DNA of 40,708 bases from Desulfobacteraceae bacterium (GCA_024226935.1 JAAELK010000244.1:1-40708); one strand, 5' to 3'; positions 16,229-25,199 are shown, counted from the first letter of the stretch. Notes: generated from the letters alone by a model not told the origin. Numbers and translations: made by a program.

Positions 16229-17372
16229 TTGTGGGATAAGCCAAGTTAATTTTGCCAAAATAACTCAAGCGAGTAGAGCTACTCTTACACAGGCACTGCT
16301 ATACAACGACCTACCACACCATAAAAAGAAAAGAATGCAGTTCATACAATTGACCGAGGCATGGGTGAAACGGAATATTCACGCTTCAACCTGGTTAAAA
16401 AAAAAGAACAAAAACATTCAAAATATCTGGGAAATCTACAACGGTGAGCAAACCGACAGAGTAAAAAGGCTCTTTGTCCAACTTCCGTCCGGAGATCCCC
16501 TTAAAATCAACAACAGGGAGGATATTGAAATGATTTTAACAAGCACGATGAAGCACTTTAAAATGTTTAAAAACCCGTTCATTAATGATGTTACAAAGCG
16601 TAAGGATATTTTTCTTTCTCCTGAACACCGATTTTTAAAAGAAATGATGCTGGATTCTGCCAAATACTGTGGCTTTGTTGCGGTTGTGGGCGGGGTTGGT
16701 TCCGGCAAGTCGGTCATGAGAAAAGCTGTGGCAGAACAATTGATCAACGATGGTATTAAGGTGGTTTTCCCTTTGATCATTGATAAAGCCAGGATTTCCC
16801 CTAGCTCTTTGATTGATGCAATTGTTATGGATATTTCGGATGAAAGCCCCAGGCGCAGCTTGGAACAAAAAACCCGTCAGGCGGTAAGATTACTAAAAGC
16901 AAGAGCAGAAAACGGCATGCGTCAGGTTCTCATGATAGAGGAAGCCCATACCATTGACAAACTGGCTTTTAAAGCTCTCAAGCAGATATATGAACTTGAA
17001 GCCGGATTTGAAAAACTCATCGGTATTATTCTGATCGGCCAGCCTGAGCTGCTCAAAAAATTGGATGAGGTCGGGAACGCCGATATCCGGGAAGTGATCC
17101 GTAGAATTACCACCGCCGAAATTGAAGGACTTGGCAAGGATGTCAAACCATATCTGGAGCATAAATTTAGAGTGACCGGCAAAAAGGTGGAAGATATCTT
17201 AAATGATGATGTTTTCGATGCCATAAATACCCGCCTTGAAAGAGCACATCGCAGAAAAAAAATTAACCGCAGTTTCCCTCTTTCTGTGAATAATCTGGTC
17301 GCCAAAGCTATGAATACAGCGGCACGGATGGGAGAAAACAAGGTAACTGCTGACTTAATCTTAAATTGTTAA
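16200..17372 (+). CDS. MuB-like AAA ATPase, transposition target selector
   Basis: 390 residues. An N-terminal HTH (about 10-35, ISQVNFAKITQASRATLTQAL) is followed by an AAA domain with Walker A GGVGSGKS (164-171), Walker B VLMIEEAH (243-250) and sensor-like GIILIGQPEL. The family binds target DNA in an ATP-dependent way, activates the transposase and gives target immunity. The start at 16200, behind GAGGGAGA, lies inside the transposase gene; a frame from 16161 adds 13 residues with no good ribosome site. Overlap with the transposase implies a fixed expression ratio. Confidence 0.85.
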   Translation: MIVLKQLLIDCGISQVNFAKITQASRATLTQALLYNDLPHHKKKRMQFIQLTEAWVKRNIHASTWLKKKNKNIQNIWEIYNGEQTDRVKRLFVQLPSGDPLKINNREDIEMILTSTMKHFKMFKNPFINDVTKRKDIFLSPEHRFLKEMMLDSAKYCGFVAVVGGVGSGKSVMRKAVAEQLINDGIKVVFPLIIDKARISPSSLIDAIVMDISDESPRRSLEQKTRQAVRLLKARAENGMRQVLMIEEAHTIDKLAFKALKQIYELEAGFEKLIGIILIGQPELLKKLDEVGNADIREVIRRITTAEIEGLGKDVKPYLEHKFRVTGKKVEDILNDDVFDAINTRLERAHRRKKINRSFPLSVNNLVAKAMNTAARMGENKVTADLILNC

Positions 17373-17385
17373 CAAGGAGAATGAA

Positions 17386-17709
17386 ATGAAAAGAATGGCC
17401 TGTATCTTAGATGATGAAACCGTCCTTGAAAAAGATGTCTGTCCCGTTTGTAATAAAATTTATTACAGAAAAGCTGCCGCTGATGACTTTTTTGAGTACA
17501 TGTATAATGGTCCCCACCCAAGTGTAGGGAAATATGAGGGATGGGATAATGTAATGGGGATTCTTTGTTCAGAATGCGAAGAGCGCGCCAAGATGGTCTT
17601 TGGCGATAAGTTGATCCTTTCACTGTTTGAATCTGGCGACCTGGATATTATTGATAGCCTTGCTGCTGTAGCAAACCAGATGAAAGCAAAGGCGATGGGA
17701 GATGTATAA
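17386..17709 (+). CDS. small zinc-ribbon early protein
   Basis: 107 residues with CPVC near 19 and CSEC near 61, a treble-clef or zinc-ribbon pattern, and a helical C-terminal third. It is the first gene after the ATPase with a good AAGGAG site. I do not recognise a family. It is one of three Cys-pair proteins in the early region. Confidence 0.6.
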   Translation: MKRMACILDDETVLEKDVCPVCNKIYYRKAAADDFFEYMYNGPHPSVGKYEGWDNVMGILCSECEERAKMVFGDKLILSLFESGDLDIIDSLAAVANQMKAKAMGDV

Positions 17710-17777
17710 CTGCATTCATTTAAGTGATGATTTTCAGGCCTATCTCCATTCCAGATTCCATATCGGGGCTATATAGA

Positions 17778-17867
17778 ATGGAAAATAAAAAAGAAGCGGC
17801 CCGGAAGATGCGGGAACATCTATATCCGGGCCTTGTGCAATATACCCATACTGCATTGACAATTTAA
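17778..17867 (+). CDS. possible 29-aa small ORF
   Basis: ATG 17778 opens a 29-codon frame (MENKKEAARKMREHLYPGLV...), basic and helical. No good ribosome site precedes it. A 24-codon frame from 17703 overlaps the previous stop. Either could be a leader peptide or chance. The gap 17710-17905 otherwise holds only the inverted repeat at its right end. Confidence 0.25.
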   Translation: MENKKEAARKMREHLYPGLVQYTHTALTI

Positions 17868-17892
17868 ATGGACAAAGCCTGAATTGTCAATG
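17854..17892. repeat. 11-bp inverted repeat before the 67-aa gene
   Basis: CATTGACAATT (17854-17864) and its exact complement AATTGTCAATG (17882-17892) flank 17 nt, ending just before the AAGGAAGG ribosome site of the gene at 17906. It could be an operator or an RNA hairpin affecting translation. Like the repeat at 12384-12418, its arms end inward in CAATT/AATTG. Confidence 0.55.
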
Positions 17893-17905
17893 AAAAGGAA
17901 GGATT

Positions 17906-18109
17906 ATGTTACAAAACAGTTTTTTTTTCAAACAAAAGACCAACAAAAGACCTCCTCTTTATCATGAAATGTATTGTGCCGATTGCGGTAGTATTTTCAA
18001 AGCAACGAACACAGGCAAACCATGCAAACGCTGTAGTTCTGAGGCAGTTACCCTTGCAAACAATTGGCAACCTGTATCAGTCAACCATCAAAAAAATCAG
18101 TCAAAATAA
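17906..18109 (+). CDS. very small zinc-ribbon protein
   Basis: 67 residues with CADC and CKRC pairs (about 24-45), a single zinc ribbon with a Lys-rich start. AAGGAAGG lies 6 nt upstream. No family name can be given. It lies in the early operon before the DUF3164-like gene. Confidence 0.55.
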   Translation: MLQNSFFFKQKTNKRPPLYHEMYCADCGSIFKATNTGKPCKRCSSEAVTLANNWQPVSVNHQKNQSK

Positions 18110-18120
18110 GGGATTATGAA

Positions 18121-18741
18121 ATGACAACAAAAACAATTGATGAAAAAGATTACATGGAAGACGGCCAATGCCGATTGGTTCATCAGGACAATATTGATGA
18201 GATTGACAAGACCCGCAATTCACTTGTTCTGGATCTGATCGGCAAGGCTCAAAATCTTCAGGAAAAATTGAAAAAATTCAAAGAGGATACCGCTGCCGAA
18301 ATCAGTGCTTTTATTGATCTGTCTGCCATGGAATATGATACAAAAATTGGTGGTGCAAAGGGTAATCTCACATTGTTCAGTTATGATACAAAATACAAAA
18401 TTCAGGTGCAGATATCTGAACATTTAACCTTTGATGAACGTCTCCAGGTAGCAAAAAGTATGATTGATGAATGCCTGAACGCATGGACAAAGGAAAGCCG
18501 TTCTGAAATCAAAACGATTATTAATGATGCTTTTTCCGTGGATCAAGAAGGTAAAATTAATACAAAACGGATTTTAGGATTAAGGCGGCTTAAAATTGAT
18601 GATAAGCTTTGGCAAAAAGCCATGAAAGCAATCACAGACAGCCTCCAGATAACCGGATCTAAATCCTATATCAGGATGTATAAAAGAGATAGTCAGGCAG
18701 GACCTTGGAAGAATATCACCCTTGATTTTGCATCGTTTTAA
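18121..18741 (+). CDS. DUF3164-like Mu-phage early protein
   Basis: 206 residues. The layout matches the DUF3164 family found next to MuB and gp16 in Mu-like phages: an N-terminal helical region, then YDTKIGGAKGNLTLFSYDTKYKIQVQ, a helical middle, and RILGLRRLKIDDKLWQKAMKAITDSLQITGSKSYIRMYKRD. The molecular function of the family is unknown to me. The ATG at 18121 lies after AAGGGAT; the frame open from 18064 has no better start. Confidence 0.75.
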   Translation: MTTKTIDEKDYMEDGQCRLVHQDNIDEIDKTRNSLVLDLIGKAQNLQEKLKKFKEDTAAEISAFIDLSAMEYDTKIGGAKGNLTLFSYDTKYKIQVQISEHLTFDERLQVAKSMIDECLNAWTKESRSEIKTIINDAFSVDQEGKINTKRILGLRRLKIDDKLWQKAMKAITDSLQITGSKSYIRMYKRDSQAGPWKNITLDFASF

Positions 18742-18755
18742 AAAAGGATTTATAG

Positions 18756-19283
18756 ATGAATAAAAAAAATTATGAATCAAGCAAAAAACAAAGACAGCTT
18801 ATTGGCATGGCCTGTGCCTATTTTTCCATTAACAAAGAAGATAAAAAGGCCATCCTCCTGGACCGTTTTGGCAAAAATAGCACTACGGATCTAAATTATG
18901 CCCATGCCGAAGAGTTGATTGATGACTTTGTGAGCAAGGGCTTTACCATTAAATCCACAAAAAGAAAGTATATGAAAAGAAAATCAATTGTGGGCAAAAA
19001 ACCTGGAAAGCTTGTCGCTCTTGTATCTCCAGCGGAACTTTCCAAAATTGACGCGGTTGCCGGGCTAATATCCTGGAAAGTTGAAAATGGCTTTCAAAAA
19101 TGGATGAAAAAGCGGTTCAAGATTGTCAAGGTAAAGACAGCCTACAATGCTTTTGTAGTCATCGAAGGACTAAAAGGGATGTTTGAGAACCAGATGAAAA
19201 AGCAATATGGGCCAGATTGGTGGCAGCAACCCCATGAGGATGTTGAGATTCGTTATTATATTGCACAGCATTTTCCAGCGTAA
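18756..19283 (+). CDS. GemA / Mu gp16-like protein (DUF1018)
   Basis: 175 residues with KKQRQLIGMACAYFSINKEDKKAILLDRFG near the start and the later ISWKVENGFQKWMKKRF, matching Mu gp16/GemA-type proteins. In Mu this early protein alters host gene expression and DNA supercoiling. Position after the DUF3164-like gene is the usual one. The WWQQPHEDVEIRYYI C-terminus is not something I can place. Confidence 0.72.
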   Translation: MNKKNYESSKKQRQLIGMACAYFSINKEDKKAILLDRFGKNSTTDLNYAHAEELIDDFVSKGFTIKSTKRKYMKRKSIVGKKPGKLVALVSPAELSKIDAVAGLISWKVENGFQKWMKKRFKIVKVKTAYNAFVVIEGLKGMFENQMKKQYGPDWWQQPHEDVEIRYYIAQHFPA

Positions 19284-19302
19284 CAAATAACAAGAGGATC
19301 TA

Positions 19303-19614
19303 ATGAGCCGCATATCAGACGAAAAATTCAAAGAAATGCTTTCCCAGAGCAGCTTGCCCATACGGGCAAGTTACCGACCAGGGGAGGTTTGCAGTCTTCT
19401 TGGTATAAGTTCAAGAACTTTCTGGCGTCTGACTGAACAATATGAGATCGATCAGGCTACAGGTTCTCCCCGTAATCCAAACAGCCTTGATTCTTATCTT
19501 TTGCGGTCCCACCGGCGGGTTAGATATAATGAAATTCTTGCCTATTTAAATCGTAATAACACATATGAACGTAGGAACTCTCCAGATCCCCGCCAAATGC
19601 TTATCTTTGATTAA
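19303..19614 (+). CDS. MerR/excisionase-type HTH protein
   Basis: 103 residues with an HTH at about 26-50 (RPGEVCSLLGISSRTFWRLTEQYEI) and a wing-like RRVRYNEILAYL. It is the last early gene before the terminator. In Mu this place is taken by Mor, the activator of middle transcription, but the sequence is not Mor-like. It could be the functional counterpart that turns on the late operon starting 170 bp on. Confidence 0.6.
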   Translation: MSRISDEKFKEMLSQSSLPIRASYRPGEVCSLLGISSRTFWRLTEQYEIDQATGSPRNPNSLDSYLLRSHRRVRYNEILAYLNRNNTYERRNSPDPRQMLIFD

Positions 19615-19631
19615 ATCAAGATAGTATTCTT

Positions 19632-19670
19632 AAAAGGCCCTTGATCTTTTTTGGTCAAGGGCCTTTTTGT
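19632..19670 (+). terminator. strong intrinsic terminator of the early operon
   Basis: AAAGGCCCTTGA (19633-19644) pairs with TCAAGGGCCTTT (19655-19666) around a short T-rich loop, and a T-run follows. It lies 18 nt after the HTH gene stop and separates early from late transcription. Confidence 0.9.
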
Positions 19671-19781
19671 TGTGCCAAAACAGTACAAACCGGACATCTT
19701 TCTCCATTCACATATGAAATAACAAACCTGTTGAGTGATAACTTTTAAATTAATTCAATTAACTTAATTCAATAGGTTTTT
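19671..19781 (+). promoter_or_regulatory. late operon control region with TTAATTCAAT repeats
   Basis: This AT-rich gap follows the terminator and precedes all late genes. TTAATTCAAT lies at 19750-19759 and 19764-19773 (14 bp apart), with a third copy inside the start of the endolysin gene at 19798-19807. No good -35/-10 pair is seen, as expected for a promoter that needs an activator. Confidence 0.5.
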
Positions 19782-20225
19782 ATGGAAAAACGAAAGATTA
19801 ATTCAATCATACTTCATTGCAGTTATTCACAATTCGGGAACGTAGATCTTATTGATCAATGGCACAAAGAACGGGGATGGCATGGTTGCGGATATCATTA
19901 TGTCATTACAAATGGTGTCATCAAAGCCCATGAAAAGTATTTGGCATTCCATGACGGCCTGGTTCAGGTTGGACGGGATATCAATAAAACTGGTGCTCAC
20001 TGTAAAGGTCGCAATACCGGGTCCATCGGGATCTGTCTGATCGGGCGACATACCTTTACGGCAAAACAGCTCTATTCCGCTTTGCCGGAACTCTTAAGCA
20101 AGCTGATGTTTGATCATAGCCTTACAATTGATCAAGTCCACGGGCATTTTGAGTTTTCGCGTCAAAAATCGTGTCCGAATATATCAAAAGAAATCATACG
20201 CAAGATAGCGGAGTTCTCAGTCTAA
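19782..20225 (+). CDS. N-acetylmuramoyl-L-alanine amidase, endolysin
   Basis: 147 residues of the amidase_2 / T7 lysozyme family. It cuts the amide bond between N-acetylmuramic acid and the stem peptide. Zinc ligands are visible as His12 (LHCS), His122 (GHFE) and Cys131 (CPN), matching His17, His122 and Cys130 of T7 lysozyme; His73 (TGAHC) is a further conserved residue. There is no signal peptide, so it needs a holin. Its stop overlaps the start of the next gene (TAATG). Confidence 0.88.
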   Translation: MEKRKINSIILHCSYSQFGNVDLIDQWHKERGWHGCGYHYVITNGVIKAHEKYLAFHDGLVQVGRDINKTGAHCKGRNTGSIGICLIGRHTFTAKQLYSALPELLSKLMFDHSLTIDQVHGHFEFSRQKSCPNISKEIIRKIAEFSV

Positions 20226-20575
20226 TGAAGTTGCCAATAATAAGCTTATCTGACAATGAGATTGAACTTGTTAAAGCGGTTTTAGATATGGGCGGCTCAA
20301 TTACTATTGCCATTCTAATTATTATCGCATTGGCATTGATTGCATGGAAATTAAGCGCCCACCTGGTCAAATTCAGTGGTGATCTTGTAATGGTCATGCA
20401 AAACCAAGCCGATGCCCTGGCAGGACAAGCGACGGCCATGGGAGAAATGAAAGATGCTTTAAATTTATATGTTCTAAAAGATAACGATGAGCATCGGGAG
20501 ATCCTTCTTGGACTCAGCGTAATGGCCCGTGAAATGAAAGACTTAACACAAGTAATTTCGGAGTTAAAGCAATGA
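20225..20575 (+). CDS. single-span membrane protein, holin or gp24-like
   Basis: 116 residues. One transmembrane segment (about 25-46, SITIAILIIIALALIAW) is followed by a helical, amphipathic region to the end. Coupling to the endolysin suggests a holin or other lysis protein, while position before the gp26-like and terminase genes fits the Mu gp24-type membrane protein (DUF2730). Either fits; I favour the membrane lysis role only slightly. Confidence 0.6.
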   Translation: MKLPIISLSDNEIELVKAVLDMGGSITIAILIIIALALIAWKLSAHLVKFSGDLVMVMQNQADALAGQATAMGEMKDALNLYVLKDNDEHREILLGLSVMAREMKDLTQVISELKQ

Positions 20576-20868
20576 CAAAAGTAGAAGCAGTTAAGCACGA
20601 TAGAGTCCGGCATCTAATTTTAAAAAGCTTATCCCCCGGACATCCAGAATCTTTGGACACAGTTGTACTCAGAAGGCATATGGGCACATTCGGGTATCCC
20701 ATGACAGAAGAGGATTTAAACTCGTACATCGCCTATCTTGAAGAAAAAAAATTGGTGAAAGTGGATAAGCGTCCAGGAAACATTGTGATGGTAAGAATTA
20801 CAGCAATCGGCATAGATGCTCTGGATGCCAGAATTGATGTTAAGGGTGTGGGCCAGGATTTGGAATAA
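20572..20868 (+). CDS. Mu gp26-like winged-helix protein
   Basis: 98 residues. The VVLRRHMGTFGYPMTEEDLNSYIAYLEEKKLVKVDKR stretch reads as a winged helix with a beta wing (NIVMVRITAIG). This matches the small gp26-type protein that precedes the small terminase in Mu-like phages. It overlaps both neighbours by 1-4 nt. DNA binding is possible; function is unknown. Confidence 0.6.
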   Translation: MTKVEAVKHDRVRHLILKSLSPGHPESLDTVVLRRHMGTFGYPMTEEDLNSYIAYLEEKKLVKVDKRPGNIVMVRITAIGIDALDARIDVKGVGQDLE

Positions 20869-21371
20869 TGGAAGATTTCCAAAAAAAACATAGGGAAATG
20901 GCTTTCAAGGTCTGGCGGGAAACAGGCCAGAACCTGGTCAAAACTGTAAAGATCCTTTCCCGGGACCATGGGTATGATATCAGCCGCCAATCATTAGCCA
21001 AGTGGCGGGATGACTTTAATTGGGAATCCAGGGCCGGTGCGATGGAGATTGAAGAACTCGAACGCCTGGATGCCATGTCTGATACATCCATCATCAATTC
21101 TCTGATCAAGCGGCGAAAACAATATGAAGATTATTTTGAAGGCATGTCCCCTGGAGCAATTGATAACCAGGCCCAGTATGGATTGAACTCTGTTTTAAAA
21201 ACATTGATCGAAATCAGGAAACAAACAGGGATTTTCAAGGTTGAAGAGTTCTCTGCCTTTTTCAAGGATCTTGTTGATTTTCTTCGTACAGAAGATCAGA
21301 CGGCAGCTGAGGCCATGGCCAGAAACTTTGATGCTTTTACCAGCCATATCAGGAAAAAATATGTCACTTAA
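20868..21371 (+). CDS. terminase small subunit (gp27/DUF1804-like)
   Basis: 167 residues. An N-terminal HTH (QNLVKTVKILSRDHGYDISRQSLAKWRDDFNWESRA, about 19-54) is followed by helices for oligomerisation. The place before the large terminase and the HTH with a W-rich end are typical of Mu-like small terminases. It should recognise phage DNA for packaging. It overlaps the large subunit gene by 11 nt. Confidence 0.75.
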   Translation: MEDFQKKHREMAFKVWRETGQNLVKTVKILSRDHGYDISRQSLAKWRDDFNWESRAGAMEIEELERLDAMSDTSIINSLIKRRKQYEDYFEGMSPGAIDNQAQYGLNSVLKTLIEIRKQTGIFKVEEFSAFFKDLVDFLRTEDQTAAEAMARNFDAFTSHIRKKYVT

Positions 21372-22968
21372 AAAGCTTAATAAAGAAATAGAAGCATTGC
21401 GGGAGTTGGTCCAGGCCCAGACCACGCCCCTGCCAGGTGGAAAAAAAGAAAGCAAAGAACGTATCGCCCGGTCTGCTAAGGACTTAGAGTTTTTTGCCAA
21501 AACATATTTTCCCCACTATCTGATTAAGCCCAGTTCAAAGTTTCATCAATACCAGTATGAAAAGCTCCAAAAGCTTATTCTTAACGCAGACGAACATGGG
21601 GATGGAGACAAACAAGCAGATGCAGCCCCCAGGGGGAATGCCAAATCAACCAATTGCACATTGATTCTCCCGTTGTGGTGTGCTGCATATAAATACCGGT
21701 TGTTTCATCTTCTGGTTTCCGAAACCGCTTCCCAGGGGGAAGATTTCTTAACTTTTATCAAGGTTGAATTGGAGAGCAATGAACGGCTTAAACAGGATTT
21801 TCCTGACATGTGTGGTGAAGGCCCTGTCTGGCGTGCCATGAACATCATTACCAGCAACGGAATAAGGATTAAAGCAGCCGGTGCCGGTCAAAAACTTCGG
21901 GGATTGCGTCACGGTGCCAGAAGACCGGATCTTGTTGTTTGTGACGATCTTGAAAATGATGAAAATGTTGTTTCTCCGGAACAACGGGCAAAGCTTGAAA
22001 AATGGTTCTTCAGGGCATTGATGAAGGTAGGGAAAAAATACACTGTCTATATCGTAATAGGAACCATCCTGCACTATGCCAGCCTTCTTTCTACCCTGCT
22101 TAAAAAGCCGGGCTGGAAAGGTAAGAAATTCAAGTCAGTTATCTCCTGGTCACAAAGCAAATTATGGGATGATTGGGAAGCAACCTTTTCAGATATTACA
22201 GTGGGTAAAGAAGAGGCTGAAGACCGGGCAGATGCTTTTTTTAAAACACATGAAGCACAGATGCTCGAAGGCGCAGAGGTATTGTGGCCGGAGGAAGAGG
22301 ATTATTACTACCTCATGAAAATGAGAATCTCTGAGGGTGCAGCCCATTTTGATAGTGAGAAACAAAATGAGCCTATCAACCCGGAAGACTGTTTATTCAA
22401 AGAAGAGGAAATTGTCTATTGGGATGAGGGTGATGTTGATCTATCCAATATCCCGGTTTATGGAGCAGTAGATCCGTCCCTTGGTAAAAAATCCAGAAAA
22501 ACAGATCCGTCGGCTATTATCACCGGTAGACATTACAACGGCGTTATCTGGCTTGAGGTTGCAGATATTGAAAAACGTCACCCAGACCAGATCATAGAAG
22601 ATGTACTGATATATCATAAACGAGATCCTATGCACCTTGCCGGGGTTGAAGTTGTCCAGTTTCAACAATTTTTCAAGGATACCCTTGAAAAAATAGCCCA
22701 TGACCGAAACATGACATTAAACATTGCTGAGATACAGCAATCCCAGGATAAAACCTTAAGAATCCAGTCCCTTCAACCCTGGATTAAAAATGGTTGGATA
22801 CGGTTTAAACGAAATATGGCAACACTGGTGGATCAGCTTGTCAAGTTTCCCATGGCCGATCATGATGATGGACCTGATGCTTTGGAAATGTTGAAAACTC
22901 TGATTGAAAACTCGCCAGGTCCTGTGATCTCAGATGTACTGCCAGAATTTGCGGAGGCCAGCGCATGA
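21361..22968 (+). CDS. terminase large subunit
   Basis: 535 residues from ATG 21361; a frame from 21241 lies wholly in the small subunit gene and is rejected. The ATPase part has a Walker A variant APRGNAKST (89-97) and Walker B LVVCDDLE (191-198). The nuclease part starts at YGAVDPSLG (about 362) and has the late acidic DHDDGPDALEM, the usual RNase H-like metal site. It cuts and pumps phage DNA into the prohead. In Mu-like phages packaging starts in flanking host DNA by headful. Confidence 0.9.
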   Translation: MSLKKLNKEIEALRELVQAQTTPLPGGKKESKERIARSAKDLEFFAKTYFPHYLIKPSSKFHQYQYEKLQKLILNADEHGDGDKQADAAPRGNAKSTNCTLILPLWCAAYKYRLFHLLVSETASQGEDFLTFIKVELESNERLKQDFPDMCGEGPVWRAMNIITSNGIRIKAAGAGQKLRGLRHGARRPDLVVCDDLENDENVVSPEQRAKLEKWFFRALMKVGKKYTVYIVIGTILHYASLLSTLLKKPGWKGKKFKSVISWSQSKLWDDWEATFSDITVGKEEAEDRADAFFKTHEAQMLEGAEVLWPEEEDYYYLMKMRISEGAAHFDSEKQNEPINPEDCLFKEEEIVYWDEGDVDLSNIPVYGAVDPSLGKKSRKTDPSAIITGRHYNGVIWLEVADIEKRHPDQIIEDVLIYHKRDPMHLAGVEVVQFQQFFKDTLEKIAHDRNMTLNIAEIQQSQDKTLRIQSLQPWIKNGWIRFKRNMATLVDQLVKFPMADHDDGPDALEMLKTLIENSPGPVISDVLPEFAEASA

Positions 22969-25199
22969 GCTTTTGGAACCGTTTTAAAAGAGTACAGGAT
23001 ACGGTTGGTGTTGAACCAGGCCAGATTTCAATACCAGACGAAAACCTTGCCAGTGGCATAGGCCGTCTCACAAGTTTTTACGGGATCAAAACTCCCAAAT
23101 TCCCCCTTGAATATCTGACCATCCTTGAACTTTTATCAATCTGGAATCCTGATATATCCCAGGCCCTTTCCATCATCGTCAATCTGGGTAATACTGGCCA
23201 TGAAATTAAAGTTGACGATAAAAGCCCGGATGCGGTCCTGGACCGAATCAATGGTCTTGCCAGTAAGATCTATAGAACAGGCGGGGGTACAGACGGCCTG
23301 GTCAATCATTTTCTACGACAGATATCTTTGATGGGTGCCTTATCTGCCGAATGGGTGGTTGCTGATAATGTCCAGGACGGTGTTAAGGATGTTGTGATAG
23401 TGCCGGTTAGATCAATCCGGTTCAAGCGTGAAGACGGTGTTTTTCAGCCCTACCAGTATACAGGGGGAGCTTTTGATGCTGCATATATAAAACTTAATCC
23501 TTTGAGCTATAGTTACAACCCGATCCAGACCATGGATGATGATCCCTACGGAATACCCGGTTTTTATGCAGCTTTGAAAAACATTGAGATCCAACTTGAT
23601 TCAGTGGGCGGCATCGGGCAGATTGTCCGAAAAATGGGGCTTTTAGGTTTTCTGGATGTATCTTTGAAGATCCCGGAAAAAAACACCGGGGAATCCGATC
23701 CCGCATATAGATCAAGGCTTGGAACAAGACTTAAGGATTATGCCAAAGCTTTTACAGCAAATTTTTCCAGGGGTGTCGCTGTTCATTATGAGGACCAGGC
23801 GCTTAAGCACAACAATGTTGGTTCCACGGCAGCTGCCGGGGCAAAATCGGTTTTTAATCTGAATGAAGAACAGATCCTGTCTGCCCTGGATATTCCGCCA
23901 AGCATGATGGGACGCAGTTATTCCACGACAGAAACCTATGCCTCTGTGGATTTTGAGCGGTTGACCAAAAGACTTTTAAACTGTCGTAGAACCACAAAAA
24001 GATTTTTGGAAAAAGGCTATAACTTGGATCTTGCCTTATCCGGTATTGATGCAAGGGTGTCAGTCAAATTTAACGGCAATAGCGGTTTCCAGGAAAAAGA
24101 AAGTGCCGATGCAGAAGGCCAGCGGATCAAAAATGTCACTGCCAAACGTGATGCCGGGTTTATCAGTGATGACGAAGCGGCAAGAGAGCTTGGCTATGAT
24201 GAGGCCACGGGTCAGCGTCAACCGGATCGTGACCTTGATCCGGCTTTGACTTTCAAGTTTGACCGGGAAAACAACAGATATGAATTTGTCCGGCCATCTC
24301 TTCCCCAAATATTTACATTTGCAAAGGATACTGGCAAGCGGGTTCAAAATTATGCCGAGGCTATCAGGAGCATTCTTGACCCAGGTGAGGCCAAGGCCAT
24401 TAAAGCTGCCATCAAAGCTGCCGGTCAAAAATATGCCAATGAAACAGCCTTTGCAAAAGGGGTATTCAAAGCCTTTGATAAGGAGTTGTTAAAGCACCTT
24501 AAAAAGTCCAATGCAAACAAAGTATCAGACAAATATGTCAAAGAAGCCTGGCAGTTTTTCCGGCATGAAGATAACAGCGACATGCCCAAAAAACAAAGCC
24601 GTCAAAGATTTGGTATCAATATCAATCTTGCTGACACCAATGCCATTCGATACCTGACTTCCATTGACCGGTTCTTTTTCGGGTCGGGCAATTATCTAAC
24701 TAAAAACAAGGTGGTGGGTACAAAGTTTATCAACTGGCTTGAAAACGAATATATCACCAAGGGTCTGAATATCCGGGATGAAAAGACCATGCAGGCTTTT
24801 TCAAAAGAATTTTCCGGCATGGTCAAGACTACCACCTGGGACAAGATAAATCAGCTTGTAAACACCACCATGGCCCGTGTTCAAAATTTTGGACAGACCA
24901 TGAAACTGTATGAGGCAGGGTTTAAAAGATTTCGCATTGTGGGGCCTAAAACAGCCCCTATTTGCTCGTTTTGTTCAAATATGGTGGGAAGAGTCTTTGA
25001 AGTAGAAAAAGCGGCGAAAAGGCTCTCTAAAATTGTTTCAAAAGGTTTTGAAGATGTATCGGATCTGCCTTCATTTATCACAAATGAATATTCCCCGGAT
25101 GAGTTGGAAAAATTATCAGACAAACAATTGCAGGATGCTGGCTTTGAAAGCCCTCCCTATCACCCTGAGTGCCGACACAGAAAAGCGGCTGAAGATTAA
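22965..25199 (+). CDS. portal protein fused to Mu gpF-like head morphogenesis protein
   Basis: 744 residues. Residues 1 to about 430 match the Mu gp29 portal family (DUF935). Examples are DISQALSIIVNLGNTGHEIKV, the GIPGFYAALKNIEIQLD region and AALDIPPSMMGRSYSTTETYAS-type segments. Residues about 550-744 match Mu gpF/gp30, ending in a Cys/His cluster (CSFC near 668, YHPECRH near the end) typical of that family. Mu keeps these as separate genes H and F; here one polypeptide holds both. The start overlaps the terminase stop (ATGA). Confidence 0.85.
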   Translation: MSFWNRFKRVQDTVGVEPGQISIPDENLASGIGRLTSFYGIKTPKFPLEYLTILELLSIWNPDISQALSIIVNLGNTGHEIKVDDKSPDAVLDRINGLASKIYRTGGGTDGLVNHFLRQISLMGALSAEWVVADNVQDGVKDVVIVPVRSIRFKREDGVFQPYQYTGGAFDAAYIKLNPLSYSYNPIQTMDDDPYGIPGFYAALKNIEIQLDSVGGIGQIVRKMGLLGFLDVSLKIPEKNTGESDPAYRSRLGTRLKDYAKAFTANFSRGVAVHYEDQALKHNNVGSTAAAGAKSVFNLNEEQILSALDIPPSMMGRSYSTTETYASVDFERLTKRLLNCRRTTKRFLEKGYNLDLALSGIDARVSVKFNGNSGFQEKESADAEGQRIKNVTAKRDAGFISDDEAARELGYDEATGQRQPDRDLDPALTFKFDRENNRYEFVRPSLPQIFTFAKDTGKRVQNYAEAIRSILDPGEAKAIKAAIKAAGQKYANETAFAKGVFKAFDKELLKHLKKSNANKVSDKYVKEAWQFFRHEDNSDMPKKQSRQRFGININLADTNAIRYLTSIDRFFFGSGNYLTKNKVVGTKFINWLENEYITKGLNIRDEKTMQAFSKEFSGMVKTTTWDKINQLVNTTMARVQNFGQTMKLYEAGFKRFRIVGPKTAPICSFCSNMVGRVFEVEKAAKRLSKIVSKGFEDVSDLPSFITNEYSPDELEKLSDKQLQDAGFESPPYHPECRHRKAAED

